Origin: Bin95 sp965220855
GTDB lineage: Bacteria > Pseudomonadota > Alphaproteobacteria > Bin95
Assembly (NCBI GenBank): GCA_965220855.1
Contig: CBDCQY010000001.1
Location: 1,426,001-1,490,000 of the forward strand
Length of the DNA stretch: 64,000 nt
Direction: 5' to 3'
Shown: positions 52,698-60,946 of the stretch, in pieces
Position numbering within the stretch: the first letter of the stretch is position 1
How the letters are laid out: every line of letters begins with the position of its first letter
Made by a program: the position numbers and the translations under genes
The notes under the pieces: model-generated
Databases searched by the model: none
The model's input: the letters and a program-made list of their open reading frames with translations, nothing else
Told to the model about the DNA's origin: nothing

Positions 52698-53320
52698 GCC
52701 GGCTCCAGATAGGGCTCCCAGAGGTCGATCGCGATCGAGTCCGCCGCCGGGGCCTCCGGTCCCCAGAGCTCGCGCGCCGCGAAGCGCACGCTGTAGAGAT
52801 GGCGCGGGTCCGGCCCATCGCCGGCGGCATGGGCGTCGGGCCAGACATGCGCGCCGCGATGGCGCTCCACCACGCCCGCGCGCCCCCGGCAATAGCGCGG
52901 CAGGCGCGTGTGGCCTTGCGGGTGCAGGTTGCGCGCCCGCACGCGCTGGCCGGGCGCGAAGGCGGGCGGGGCCTCGATGCGCCGTTCGGTCGGGCCGCCC
53001 GTGCTCAGCACCTTGTCCACGCTGGCGGCCTCCAGGCGGCGGAGCCGGGCGGGCGCGCCCTCCAGCAGGCCCCGCTCGGCGAGCAGCGCCTCCAGCCCGA
53101 AGAGCCAGTGCTCGTAATAGGAGGTCGCCAGATAGTCCGCCGGGGCCATGCGCTCGCGGGCGAAGCGCGAGCCATCCAGGTTCCACTGCCCGGTGAAGCC
53201 CATGGCGAGCGTGAGCGCAAACGCGCGCCGCTCCCACTCGGCGTGGAACACCGGCTCGTCCGCCTCCGGGGCGACCGGCGCGAAGCCGTGCATGCCGCCC
53301 AGATCGTGCGCGCCGTTCAT
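52694..53320 (-). CDS. nthB: Nitrile hydratase subunit beta
   Basis: A 208-residue protein beginning MNGAHDLGGMHGFAPVAPE, the unmistakable NHase beta start. It has YYEHWLFGLEALLAERG and a C-terminal RHLYSVRFAARELWG. It pairs with alpha to form the enzyme that hydrates nitriles to amides. The ATG at 53320 overlaps the alpha stop by 4 bases. The frame upstream is rejected because it runs into the alpha gene. Confidence 0.95.
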   Translation of the reverse strand: MNGAHDLGGMHGFAPVAPEADEPVFHAEWERRAFALTLAMGFTGQWNLDGSRFARERMAPADYLATSYYEHWLFGLEALLAERGLLEGAPARLRRLEAASVDKVLSTGGPTERRIEAPPAFAPGQRVRARNLHPQGHTRLPRYCRGRAGVVERHRGAHVWPDAHAAGDGPDPRHLYSVRFAARELWGPEAPAADSIAIDLWEPYLEPA

Positions 53321-53910
53321 GTCCGCACCTCCCGGACAACGCCGATCATATGGTCGCGCGTGACCAGCCGGGCGAGCGCCTCCACGTCCAAACCCTCCGT
53401 CCCGGCGGGACGCTCGGGCAGCACCAGATAGCGGATCTCGGCGGTCGAATCCCAGACGCGGAGCTCGATGTCGGGGCTGAGTTCGGCGCCGAACTCGGCC
53501 AGCACGGCGCGCGGCTCGATCACCGCCCGCGCCCGGTAGGGCGGCGCCTTGTACCAGACCGGCGGCAGCCCCAGCACCGGCCACGGATAGCAGGAGCAGA
53601 GCGTGCAGACGACCAGATTGTGCACCCGGGCCGTGTTCTCGACCGCCACCATATGCTCGCCCTGGCGCCCGCCGAAGCCGAGCTCGGCGATCGCCGCCGT
53701 GGCGTCGGCGAGCAGGCGCTGGCGATAGTCGGGGTCGGTCCAGGCGCGCGCCACCACCCGCGCGCCGTTATGCGGGCCGACCTCATGCTCGTAGGTCTCG
53801 ATCAGCCGGTCGAGCGCCGCCGGATCGACATAGCCGCGCTCGACCAGCAGCGACTCCAGCGCCTGCACCCTGAGCTCGGTCGCGCCCGGCATATGGTCAT
53901 GGTCATGCAT
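53317..53910 (-). CDS. nthA: Nitrile hydratase subunit alpha, cobalt type
   Basis: A 197-residue protein with the metal-binding claw VCTLCSCYPW, Cys102-Thr-Leu-Cys105-Ser-Cys107. Thr after the first Cys indicates the cobalt class; iron enzymes have Ser (VCSLCSC). It carries the low-spin Co(III) site that hydrates nitriles. ATG at 53910 is preceded by GGAAGGGAG; a TTG at 53931 is less likely. The start overlaps the MNT-HEPN gene by 8 bases. No amidase is adjacent; the nearest family is the FmdA-like gene at the window's left end. Confidence 0.95.
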   Translation of the reverse strand: MHDHDHMPGATELRVQALESLLVERGYVDPAALDRLIETYEHEVGPHNGARVVARAWTDPDYRQRLLADATAAIAELGFGGRQGEHMVAVENTARVHNLVVCTLCSCYPWPVLGLPPVWYKAPPYRARAVIEPRAVLAEFGAELSPDIELRVWDSTAEIRYLVLPERPAGTEGLDVEALARLVTRDHMIGVVREVRT

Positions 53911-54901
53911 CGGATTGCCGCTCCCTTCCAAGCGCGGCGGCCGCCGCCTCCAGCGCGTCGGCCAGCACGGGGCCGCCCGCCGCCACGGCGTTGGCCAGCG
54001 GGTCGCCGGAAGCGGCCGGGCCGCGCGCGTCGGCCGCCCGCAACGCTTCCGCCGCTTCCGTGAAGATCGCCGCCGCCTCGCCGGCCGCTTCCATCGCGAT
54101 GGCGGCGAACGGCCCGCCTTCGGCCGCCTCGCGAAGCTCCACCGCCAGCAGGCGCGCCGTTCCGGCGAGGCGGCGCGCGGCGCGCTCGGCTTCCCTCCGC
54201 CCCGGCGGGCGGCGCGCGGCCGCGCCGTAGCCGGCCTGATGGTCGTCGTCGCTGCCGCCGTTCAGCGCCTCCACTTCCCGGTAGAGGTCGGCGCGCCCGG
54301 CGTCGAGCAGCGGGGCCGCCAGGGTGGCGAGATTGTGTCCCCAGCCGCCGGCGCCCGCGACGCGCCCGCGCATCGCCTTCACCAGATGCTCGGCCGCATC
54401 CGCGCTCTCCGCCACGACCTGCCGGCTGTCGGCGCGGGCGATCGCCGCGCCCGGCCCGGACGACAGCGCCGCCATGCGGCTGGCGGCGTCGCGCAGATAG
54501 CGCAGCGCATTCTCGATAAAGGTGCGATAGACCTCGGGCTCCATGGCGGGCGTTCCCTCGGGTTTCGGTCGGTCCCAGGCGCCGGCGATGACGCGGCCCT
54601 CGCGGGCGATGGGGCAGGCGAGCGTGCCGAGCGCGCCGGCCTTCAGCCGCAGCCAGTCGGCCGGCAGCGCCACCGCCTCGACCTGCAATCCGTCCAGCCG
54701 GAAGCGGGCGAGCGCCGCCGCGCGCGCCTCGCCGTCGAGCTCGCCGGCCGTCACCAGCGCGAGGTCCCAGTCGCTGTCGGGCCGGTGGTCGCCCCTGGCC
54801 CGCGAGCCGAACAGCACCGCCGCCTCCACCCCCGGCACATCGCGCACCGCCCCCTCCGCCGCCGCCCGCAGCGCCGCCGGCATGTCGCGAGGCGATTGCA
54901 T
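53903..54901 (-). CDS. Fused MNT nucleotidyltransferase-HEPN-like protein
   Basis: A 332-residue protein. The N-terminal part is a minimal nucleotidyltransferase: GSRARG (32-37) with the acidic pair Asp44-Trp-Asp46 in PDSDWDLALV. From about residue 120 a helical region resembles HEPN: ADSRQVVAESADAAEHLVKA followed by GWGHNLATL. The usual HEPN RNase motif (Arg, 4-6 residues, His) is not exact: 8 residues separate Arg and His. It precedes and overlaps nitrile hydratase alpha by 8 bases. An ATG at 54940 is a possible longer start. Whether it is a toxin-antitoxin-type or a substrate-modifying enzyme is open. Confidence 0.75.
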   Translation of the reverse strand: MQSPRDMPAALRAAAEGAVRDVPGVEAAVLFGSRARGDHRPDSDWDLALVTAGELDGEARAAALARFRLDGLQVEAVALPADWLRLKAGALGTLACPIAREGRVIAGAWDRPKPEGTPAMEPEVYRTFIENALRYLRDAASRMAALSSGPGAAIARADSRQVVAESADAAEHLVKAMRGRVAGAGGWGHNLATLAAPLLDAGRADLYREVEALNGGSDDDHQAGYGAAARRPPGRREAERAARRLAGTARLLAVELREAAEGGPFAAIAMEAAGEAAAIFTEAAEALRAADARGPAASGDPLANAVAAGGPVLADALEAAAAALGRERQSDA

Positions 54902-54957
54902 CTTCCGTTCCCGAACGGGATTGCCGGTCCGAATAATCATGTCCCGGGCTTCCAACC

Positions 54958-54972
54958 TTCTGCGGCGCAGAA
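54958..54972. promoter_or_regulatory. Short perfect inverted repeat between the MNT-HEPN gene and ilvD
   Basis: TTCTGC-GGC-GCAGAA is a 6-bp perfect inverted repeat in the 180-base divergent gap. It might be an operator for either gene. No regulator gene is adjacent and no matching second copy was seen, so its role is a guess. Confidence 0.25.
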
Positions 54973-55082
54973 TGCCGCAAACGGAGCGGCGGGGAAAGCC
55001 GCGCGTCTTCCATCCTCTCATGGGCTTGCGTAGAGTGCCGGGCAGCGAACCCGCACCGCAACGATCAGGAGACCCCCGCCTC

Positions 55083-56816
55083 ATGCCTCTCGATGAAGGG
55101 CGCCGTTTCGACAAGTCCCGGCTGCCGAGCCGGCATGTCACCGAAGGGCCGGCCAAGGCGCCGCACCGCTCCTTCTACTACGCCATGGACATGACGGAGG
55201 AGGAGATCCACCGCCCCTTCGTCGGCGTCGCCACCTGCTGGAACGAAGCCGCGCCCTGCAACATCACCCTCTCGCGCCAGGCGCAGGCGGTGAAGGCGGG
55301 CGTCACGGCGGCGGAAGGCACGCCGCGCGAGTTCACCACCATCACCGTCACCGACGGCATCGCCATGGGCCATCAGGGCATGAAGGCCTCGCTGGTGTCG
55401 CGCGAGGTGATCGCGGACTCGGTCGAGCTCACCATGCGCGGCCATTGCTACGACGCCATGGTCGGGCTCGCCGGCTGCGACAAGTCGCTGCCGGGCATGA
55501 TGATGGCGCAGGTCCGCCTCAACGTGCCCTCGATCTTCCTCTATGGCGGCGCGATCCTGCCCGGCAACTTTCGCGGCCAGAATGTGACCGTGCAGAACGT
55601 CTTCGAAGGCGTCGGCAAGCACGCCGCCGGCGAGTTTTCCGACGAGGACCTGAAGGAGCTGGAAGCCTGCGCCTGCCCCTCGGGCGGCGCCTGCGGCGGC
55701 CAGTTCACCGCCAACACCATGGCCACGGTCGCCGAGGCGATCGGGCTTGCGCTGCCGTATTCCTGCTCCGCGCCGGCGCCCTATCTCTCGCGCGACGCGC
55801 TCTGCGAGGAGGCCGGGAGGCAGGTGATGGAGCTGGTGGCGCTGGGTTTGCGCCCGCGCGACATCGTCACCCGCAAGTCGCTGGAGAACGCCGCCCGCGT
55901 CGTCGCGGCTTCGGGCGGGTCCACCAATGCCGGCCTGCATCTGCCGGCGATCGCGCATGAGGCCGGCATCGATTTCGACCTGCTGGAGATCGCCGAGATC
56001 TTCCGCAAGACGCCCTATATCTGCGACCTGCAGCCGGGCGGGCAATATGTCGCCAAGGACATGTACGATATCGGCGGCATCCCGGTGCTGCTGCGCGAGC
56101 TGCTCGACAACGGCCTGCTGCACGGCGACTGCATCACCGTCACCGGCAAGACGCTGGCCGAGAATCTGGCCGATGTGCGCTTCCCGACCGACCAGAAGGT
56201 CGTCTATCCGGTGAAGACGCCGCTCTCCGACACCGGCGGCGTGGTCGGGCTGCAGGGCAGCCTCGCCCCGGACGGCGCCATCGTGAAGGTGGCGGGCATG
56301 TCGGTGCTGAAATTCGACGGCCCGGCGCGCTGCTTCGACCGCGAGGAAGACGCCTTCGACGCCGTGATCGACGGGCGCGTGCAGGCGGGCGACGTCATCG
56401 TGATCCGCTATGAGGGGCCGAAGGGCGGACCGGGAATGCGCGAGATGCTGGCGACCACCTCGGCGATCTACGGGCGCGGGCTCGGCGAGTCGGTGGCGCT
56501 GGTCACCGACGGGCGCTTCTCCGGCGCGACGCGCGGCTTCTGCATCGGCCATGTCGGGCCGGAAGCCGCCGAGGGCGGCCCGATCGGCCTGCTGCGCGAC
56601 GGCGACATGGTGCGCATCGACGCGGTCGCCGGCACGCTCGACATCGACCTCGGCGAGGCCGAGCTGGCCGAGCGCGCCAGGCAGCGCCAGGCGCCGGCGC
56701 CCGAATTCGGCTCCGGCGCGATCTGGAAATACGCCCAGACCGTCGGGTCGGCGCGCAAGGGCGCCGTCACCCATCCGGGCGGCGCGGGCGAAGTCTCGCA
56801 ATATGCAGACATCTGA
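55083..56816 (+). CDS. ilvD: Dihydroxy-acid dehydratase
   Basis: A 577-residue enzyme of the IlvD/Edd family. Cluster-binding cysteines are seen in ATCWNEAAPCN, GLAGCDKSLPGMM and ACACPSGGACGGQFTANTM. Catalytic-region motifs DTGGVVGLQG and TDGRFSGATRGFCIGHV follow. It turns 2,3-dihydroxy-isovalerate or -methylvalerate into the 2-oxo acids for valine and isoleucine. The length and motifs favour IlvD over sugar-acid dehydratases, but a paralogue role is possible. AGGAG is placed about 10 bases before ATG 55083. Confidence 0.92.
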   Translation: MPLDEGRRFDKSRLPSRHVTEGPAKAPHRSFYYAMDMTEEEIHRPFVGVATCWNEAAPCNITLSRQAQAVKAGVTAAEGTPREFTTITVTDGIAMGHQGMKASLVSREVIADSVELTMRGHCYDAMVGLAGCDKSLPGMMMAQVRLNVPSIFLYGGAILPGNFRGQNVTVQNVFEGVGKHAAGEFSDEDLKELEACACPSGGACGGQFTANTMATVAEAIGLALPYSCSAPAPYLSRDALCEEAGRQVMELVALGLRPRDIVTRKSLENAARVVAASGGSTNAGLHLPAIAHEAGIDFDLLEIAEIFRKTPYICDLQPGGQYVAKDMYDIGGIPVLLRELLDNGLLHGDCITVTGKTLAENLADVRFPTDQKVVYPVKTPLSDTGGVVGLQGSLAPDGAIVKVAGMSVLKFDGPARCFDREEDAFDAVIDGRVQAGDVIVIRYEGPKGGPGMREMLATTSAIYGRGLGESVALVTDGRFSGATRGFCIGHVGPEAAEGGPIGLLRDGDMVRIDAVAGTLDIDLGEAELAERARQRQAPAPEFGSGAIWKYAQTVGSARKGAVTHPGGAGEVSQYADI

Positions 56817-56904
56817 GGCTGCCGAAGGCCGGCCGCGGGCTTGACCCCGCCCGCGCGCCGGCCGATAAAGCCGGCGTCGAGACGGCGATGGAGAAGGCGG
56901 AGCC

Positions 56905-57201
56905 ATGCGCGTGTGCATCTACAGCCCGGCGCGCACCGCGATGCAGCAGGGCCGGGGGCGGACCGGCGGTTGGGTGGTGGAGTTCGAGCCGCGTTCGGCC
57001 GGGCGGATCGATCCGCTGATGGGCTGGACCGGCTCCTCCGACACGCGCCAGCAGTTGCGCCTGGAGTTTCCCTCCCGCGAGGACGCCATCGCCTATTGCA
57101 ACCGGCGCGGCCTGGAATACCGGCTGCGCGCCCCGCATCGCCGTCAGGTGCGGCAGAAGGCCTATGCGGATAATTTCCGCTGGAACCGCGTCGCGGAATA
57201 G
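56905..57201 (+). CDS. ETC complex I subunit family protein (NDUFS4-like)
   Basis: A 98-residue protein: MRVCIYSPARTAMQQGRG, WVVEFEPRSAGRIDPLMGWTGS, RLEFPSREDAIAYCNRRGLEY, and NFRWNR at the end. This is the bacterial homologue of the 18-kDa NDUFS4 subunit of complex I, found in alphaproteobacteria. It stabilises the NADH-oxidising module at the inner membrane. It is followed 12 bases later by tRNA-Arg. GGCGGAG precedes the ATG. Confidence 0.93.
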   Translation: MRVCIYSPARTAMQQGRGRTGGWVVEFEPRSAGRIDPLMGWTGSSDTRQQLRLEFPSREDAIAYCNRRGLEYRLRAPHRRQVRQKAYADNFRWNRVAE

Positions 57202-57212
57202 CCGGATCATGC

Positions 57213-57289
57213 GCGCCCTTAGCTCAGCTGGATAGAGCAGCGGACTTCTAATCCGCAGGTCGAGGGTTCGAGTCCTTCAGGGCGCGCCA
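57213..57289 (+). tRNA. tRNA-Arg (anticodon TCT)
   Basis: A 77-base cloverleaf with encoded CCA. The acceptor arms GCGCCCT (57213-57219) and AGGGCGC (57279-57285) pair fully. The D-arm is AGCTCAGCTGGATAGAGC, the anticodon stem GCGGA/TCCGC encloses loop CTTCTAA with anticodon TCT (57247-57249), and the T-arm is GAGGG-TTCGAGT-CCTTC with one G-T pair. It decodes AGA (and AGG by wobble), rare codons in so GC-rich a genome. Confidence 0.98.
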
Positions 57290-57314
57290 TCCGCTTGCGG
57301 ATGACGCCGTCTCC

Positions 57315-58235
57315 ATGCTTGTCTTCCGCCCCATGCTGAAGAATCTCTGGTACACGGGCGCGCCGCTCGACCGCATCTCGCATCTGCGCGAGGACGCCGT
57401 CTGGCTGACCGCGCGCCGGCGGGCGAAGGAGACCCGGCTGGTGCCGGTCTGGCGCTCGCGCTCCCTGGTCCACACCGAGGACGACCGCGCGCTCATCCTC
57501 ACCGTGGCGGAAGCCGGCGACCTGCTCGACGCCGCCCAGCACGAGGTGGTGCTGGGGGTGGAGGACGGCACGCTCTATCTCGGCCTCGACCTCTCGCATC
57601 TGGACGACCCCTACGGACATCCGAGCATCGACGCCGAGGGCGCCTTCGAGGATTTGCGCGAGATCGGGCCGGTGATCCCGGCGAAGGAGGGCGCCATCCT
57701 CGCCCATGCGCGCGGCATGATGACCTGGCATCAGCGCCACCGCTTCTGCGGCGTCTGCGGCGCGCCGACCGAGGTCAGCCACGGCGGCTATCAGCGCAAT
57801 TGCACCGGCTGCGGGGCGCAGCATTTCCCGCGCACCGACCCCGCCGTCATCATGCTGGTGCACAAGGGCGACAGCTGCCTGCTCGGGCGCACGCACCAGT
57901 TCCCGCCCCGGCGCTATTCCACGCTCGCCGGCTTCGTCGAGCCGGGCGAGAGCCTGGAGGAGGCGGTGGCGCGCGAGGTGCTGGAGGAGGCCGGCGTGCG
58001 CGTCGGCGAGGTGCGCTACATGGCCTCGCAGCCCTGGCCGTTCCCGGCCTCGCTGATGCTGGGCTTCCACGCCGAGGCGGAGACCGTGGAGCTGCAGATC
58101 GACCCCAAGGAGCTCGACGATGCGCGCTGGATGACGCGCGAGCAGATGGACCGGCTGGAGGATTTCGGCATGGAGCTGCCGCGCCGCGACAGCATCGCCT
58201 GGCGGCTGGTCAAGGCCTGGCTGGACGGCGATTGA
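57315..58235 (+). CDS. nudC: NAD+ diphosphatase (NudC), Nudix hydrolase
   Basis: A 306-residue protein. A zinc ribbon with four Cys (FCGVCG and CTGCG) near residues 142-170 precedes the Nudix box GFVEPGESLEEAVAREVLEE (GX5EX7REUXEEXGU). The NudC-specific SQPWPFPASLM follows. It splits NADH/NAD+ and removes NAD caps from RNA. ATGs at 57315 and 57333 are both possible. It lies just downstream of tRNA-Arg and overlaps the DMT gene stop by 26 bases (convergent). Confidence 0.95.
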   Translation: MLVFRPMLKNLWYTGAPLDRISHLREDAVWLTARRRAKETRLVPVWRSRSLVHTEDDRALILTVAEAGDLLDAAQHEVVLGVEDGTLYLGLDLSHLDDPYGHPSIDAEGAFEDLREIGPVIPAKEGAILAHARGMMTWHQRHRFCGVCGAPTEVSHGGYQRNCTGCGAQHFPRTDPAVIMLVHKGDSCLLGRTHQFPPRRYSTLAGFVEPGESLEEAVAREVLEEAGVRVGEVRYMASQPWPFPASLMLGFHAEAETVELQIDPKELDDARWMTREQMDRLEDFGMELPRRDSIAWRLVKAWLDGD

Positions 58236-59094
58236 CGCGCTCGCGCCAGAGCACATAGAGGCCGGAGGCCACGATCAGCCCGCCGCCGGCCAGTGTCGGC
58301 CCGTCCGGCAGGTCGCCGAAGGCGAACCAGCCGAGCAGCAGCGCCCAGAGCAGGCGCGAATAGTTGAACGGCCCCAGCAGCGCCGCCTCGGTGACCGCGA
58401 AGGCGTTGATCATGGCGAAATGCGCCGCCGCGCCGATCGCGCCGGAAAGCGCCATCCAGCCCCAGGTCGGCCAGTCGGGCGTCTGCCAGACGAAGGGCAG
58501 GGCCAGGGTGAGCAGCAGCGCGCCGCCGGCGGAGGTGTAGAACAGCGTCGCCAGATGGTCCTCGCGCGCGGTGATGATGCGCGTCACCAGCTGGAAGCCG
58601 GCAAAGAACATCGAGCCAATCAGCGGCAGCGCCGCCGCCCAGTGCATGACGCCGAGGCCGGGGCGCATGACGATGACCACGCCCGCCCAGCCGACCAGCA
58701 CCGCCGCCCAGCGATGCGGCCCGACGCGCTCCCGCAGCACCGGCCAGGAGAGCGCGGTCATGAACAGCGGTGCGGCGAAGCTGATCACCGTCGCGTCCGC
58801 CAGTTCGAGATAGCGCAGCCCGATGAACAGCAGCGACAGCGAGCCGACCAGCAGCGCGGCGCGGAGCGCCTGCAAGCCCGGATGGCGCGTCCGCAGCCAG
58901 CGGCGCGGCGGCACGCCGGCGACGAGGAAGCCGAGCGCCAGCGTGACGGCGATGAAGGTGAAGTAGCCCCAGGCGATCTGCACCCCGTTCAGTCCGACGG
59001 CGAGATGTTTGGCGGTCGCATCGACCAGGGTGATGCCGACCATGGCGGCGAGCATCAGCGGGATGCCGAGGGAGGGGCGGTGGCGCGGGGGCAT
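58210..59094 (-). CDS. DMT-superfamily EamA-type transporter
   Basis: A 294-residue membrane protein with about ten hydrophobic helices in two EamA halves (1-145 and 150-294). ADATVISFAAPLFMTALSW closes the first half and ALLGPFNYSRLLWALLLGW the second. EamA proteins export amino acids, drugs or metabolites. It starts at ATG 59094, the first residue of the hydrophobic N-terminus. It is divergent from the MmgE/PrpD gene 100 bases away. Confidence 0.9.
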   Translation of the reverse strand: MPPRHRPSLGIPLMLAAMVGITLVDATAKHLAVGLNGVQIAWGYFTFIAVTLALGFLVAGVPPRRWLRTRHPGLQALRAALLVGSLSLLFIGLRYLELADATVISFAAPLFMTALSWPVLRERVGPHRWAAVLVGWAGVVIVMRPGLGVMHWAAALPLIGSMFFAGFQLVTRIITAREDHLATLFYTSAGGALLLTLALPFVWQTPDWPTWGWMALSGAIGAAAHFAMINAFAVTEAALLGPFNYSRLLWALLLGWFAFGDLPDGPTLAGGGLIVASGLYVLWRERVNRRPARP

Positions 59095-59151
59095 GGGCGA
59101 GGGGTTCCGGGTCGCAAGCGGCCAGCAATAGCCGCAAACGGGCGGGCGGGC

Positions 59152-59157
59152 TATAAT
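59152..59157 (+). promoter_or_regulatory. TATAAT -10 hexamer for the second MmgE/PrpD gene
   Basis: A perfect TATAAT lies 38 bases before ATG 59195, the right distance for a sigma-70 -10 box. The -35 position (about 59129) reads TAGCCG and does not match TTGACA. It is a likely promoter element, in the 100-base divergent gap. Confidence 0.35.
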
Positions 59158-59194
59158 TTCCCCCGACGAGGCGCAGGAAGCGGAGGGCGGCGCG

Positions 59195-60640
59195 ATGGAC
59201 GGCAACGGCGCGATGCTGCAGGACGAAGCGGCGGGGGCGGAGGGCCACAACCGGCCGATCGCGGCCAGTCTGGCGGCTTTCGCCTGCGGCCCGGAGGCCG
59301 GCGCCGCGCCGGCGGCGGTGCTGGAGCGCGCGAAGCTGCATGTGCTGGACTGCATCGGCATCGCGCTCGCCTCGACGAGCTTCGAGTTCGGCCGGCGGAC
59401 GCTGGCTTCCGTTCGCGACCTTGCCGGCGAGGGGCCGTCGCCGGTGATCGGCGGGCCGGTCCGGCTGCCGCTCCGCGATGCGGCGCTGGTCAATGGCGTG
59501 CTGATCCACGGCCTCGATTTCGACGACACCCATTCCGACGGCGTGGTCCACGCCTCGGCCCCGGCGCTGGCGGCGGGGCTGGCGCAGGGTCTGGCGACGG
59601 GCGCGTCCGGCCGCGAGCTGCTCGCCGCCTATCTGGTCGGCGTCGAGGCCACGGCGCGGCTCGGCCAGGCGGCGCAGGGCGGCTTCCATGTTCGCGGCCA
59701 CCATCCGACCGGCCTCGTGGGCGCGTTCGGCGCGACGCTCACGGCCGCGCGGCTCAAGGGCCTGTCGGAGCGCGAGACCGCGATGGCGCAGGGCATCGCG
59801 CTTTCCATGGCCTCCGGCAGCCTGGAGTTTCTGGGCGACGGCGCCTGGACCAAGCGCCTGCATCCCGGCTGGGCGGCGGTCGCCGGCATCACCGCCACGG
59901 CGCTCGCCGGCGGCGGCTTCCAGGGTCCGGGCCTGCCCTATGAGGGGCGCTACGGCCTCTACAATCTGCATCTGGGCGCGGATCACGACGCCCGGCTCGA
60001 CATGACGACTGCGGGCCTGGGCGAGGTCTGGGAGCTGGAGAATGTGGCCTTCAAGCCCTATCCGGCCTGCCATTTCAACCACGCCTTCGCCGATGCGGCG
60101 CTGGCGCTGCGGCGCGAGCATGGGCTGCGGCCGGAGGATATCGAGAGCGCCACCGGCTGGCTGGCCGACGCCCAGGCCAATGTCGTCTGCCGCCCGGAGG
60201 CGACCAAGAAGCGCCCGCAGAACAGCTACGATGCGCAGTTCTCGATGCACTACACCATCGCGGCCACGCTGACGCACGGGCGCTTCACGCTCGCCGAGCT
60301 GGACCCCGAGGCGATCGCCGACCCGGCGGTGCTGGCGCTGGCGGACCGGGTGGATTTCGCGATCGACCCGGACTCGGCATTCCCGCGCTACTATTCCGGC
60401 GAGATTCGCGTGCGCACCCGCGACGGGCGCGAGCTCCGTCACCGCGAGGCGGTCAATCGCGGCTCGGACGCCCGGCCGCTGTCGCCGGCGGACATTACCG
60501 CCAAGTTCGAGGACAACGCCGCGCGCGCCGTCGGGCCGGAGCGCATGGCGCGCATCCACGACGCCGTGATGGCGCTCGACCGCGCCCCCGACCTCGCCGC
60601 CCTCGACACCGCGCTCTGCTTCGAGCCGGACGCGGCGTAA
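59195..60640 (+). CDS. MmgE/PrpD family protein
   Basis: A 481-residue member of the same family as the gene at 4813-6219. LHVLDCIGIALASTS near 50, HGLDFDDTHSDGVVHASA near 108, LHPGWAAVAGITATALAGGG near 230 and PYPACHFNHAFADAA in the second half show it. Shared blocks such as HGLDFDDTH and GRYGLYNLHLG (here) against GRYGLFRMHLG (there) point to paralogy. Function unspecified; dehydratase, decarboxylase and epimerase activities exist in the family. AGGAAGCGGAGG lies before the start. Confidence 0.9.
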   Translation: MDGNGAMLQDEAAGAEGHNRPIAASLAAFACGPEAGAAPAAVLERAKLHVLDCIGIALASTSFEFGRRTLASVRDLAGEGPSPVIGGPVRLPLRDAALVNGVLIHGLDFDDTHSDGVVHASAPALAAGLAQGLATGASGRELLAAYLVGVEATARLGQAAQGGFHVRGHHPTGLVGAFGATLTAARLKGLSERETAMAQGIALSMASGSLEFLGDGAWTKRLHPGWAAVAGITATALAGGGFQGPGLPYEGRYGLYNLHLGADHDARLDMTTAGLGEVWELENVAFKPYPACHFNHAFADAALALRREHGLRPEDIESATGWLADAQANVVCRPEATKKRPQNSYDAQFSMHYTIAATLTHGRFTLAELDPEAIADPAVLALADRVDFAIDPDSAFPRYYSGEIRVRTRDGRELRHREAVNRGSDARPLSPADITAKFEDNAARAVGPERMARIHDAVMALDRAPDLAALDTALCFEPDAA

Positions 60641-60652
60641 GGAGTCAGGGCG

Positions 60653-60721
60653 ATGCAACCGGACCGGGCGGCGCCCTGCCTGGAGCCCATCGCCGGCTTC
60701 TCGCCCGAAAAGGCCAATTGA
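60653..60721 (+). pseudogene. Possible truncated gene start (22 codons) behind the MmgE/PrpD gene
   Basis: AGGAGTC follows the MmgE/PrpD stop at once and an ATG comes 6 bases later. The short frame encodes MQPDRAAPCLEPIAGFSPEK and stops at 60721. A ribosome binding site and operon-like spacing without a full gene suggest the stump of a gene whose rest was deleted. No family can be named. Confidence 0.3.
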
Positions 60722-60775
60722 CCGAGTTCAGCCAGACATGAAACGCGGCCGTTGAAACGGGGTTGAGGATCTTCG

Positions 60776-60946
60776 ATGTTGTTCGTGAACAACATCGACC
60801 GCAACAATATCCCCATGCTGGCAAACGCTGGCCGGAGCGGCGAACGCTTCAGATTCCGGGCGAGCTTCGAGGTCGGAAACAAGGCGCCGGTCTCCGAGCG
60901 CTATACCTTGTCATTATTGACATATATTTGCCCATTCCTCCGATGA
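60776..60946 (+). pseudogene. Possible gene remnant, 56 codons, OsmC-like N-terminus
   Basis: The frame encodes MLFVNNIDRNNIPMLANAGR, then ERFRFRASFEVGNKAPVS and a hydrophobic tail. The first 35 residues resemble the start of OsmC-type proteins (VNxxD ... FxFRA). The tail does not, and composition falls to 38% GC at 60901-60960. The rest of the domain is absent. It is most likely a truncated gene; the OsmC link is weak. Confidence 0.25.
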
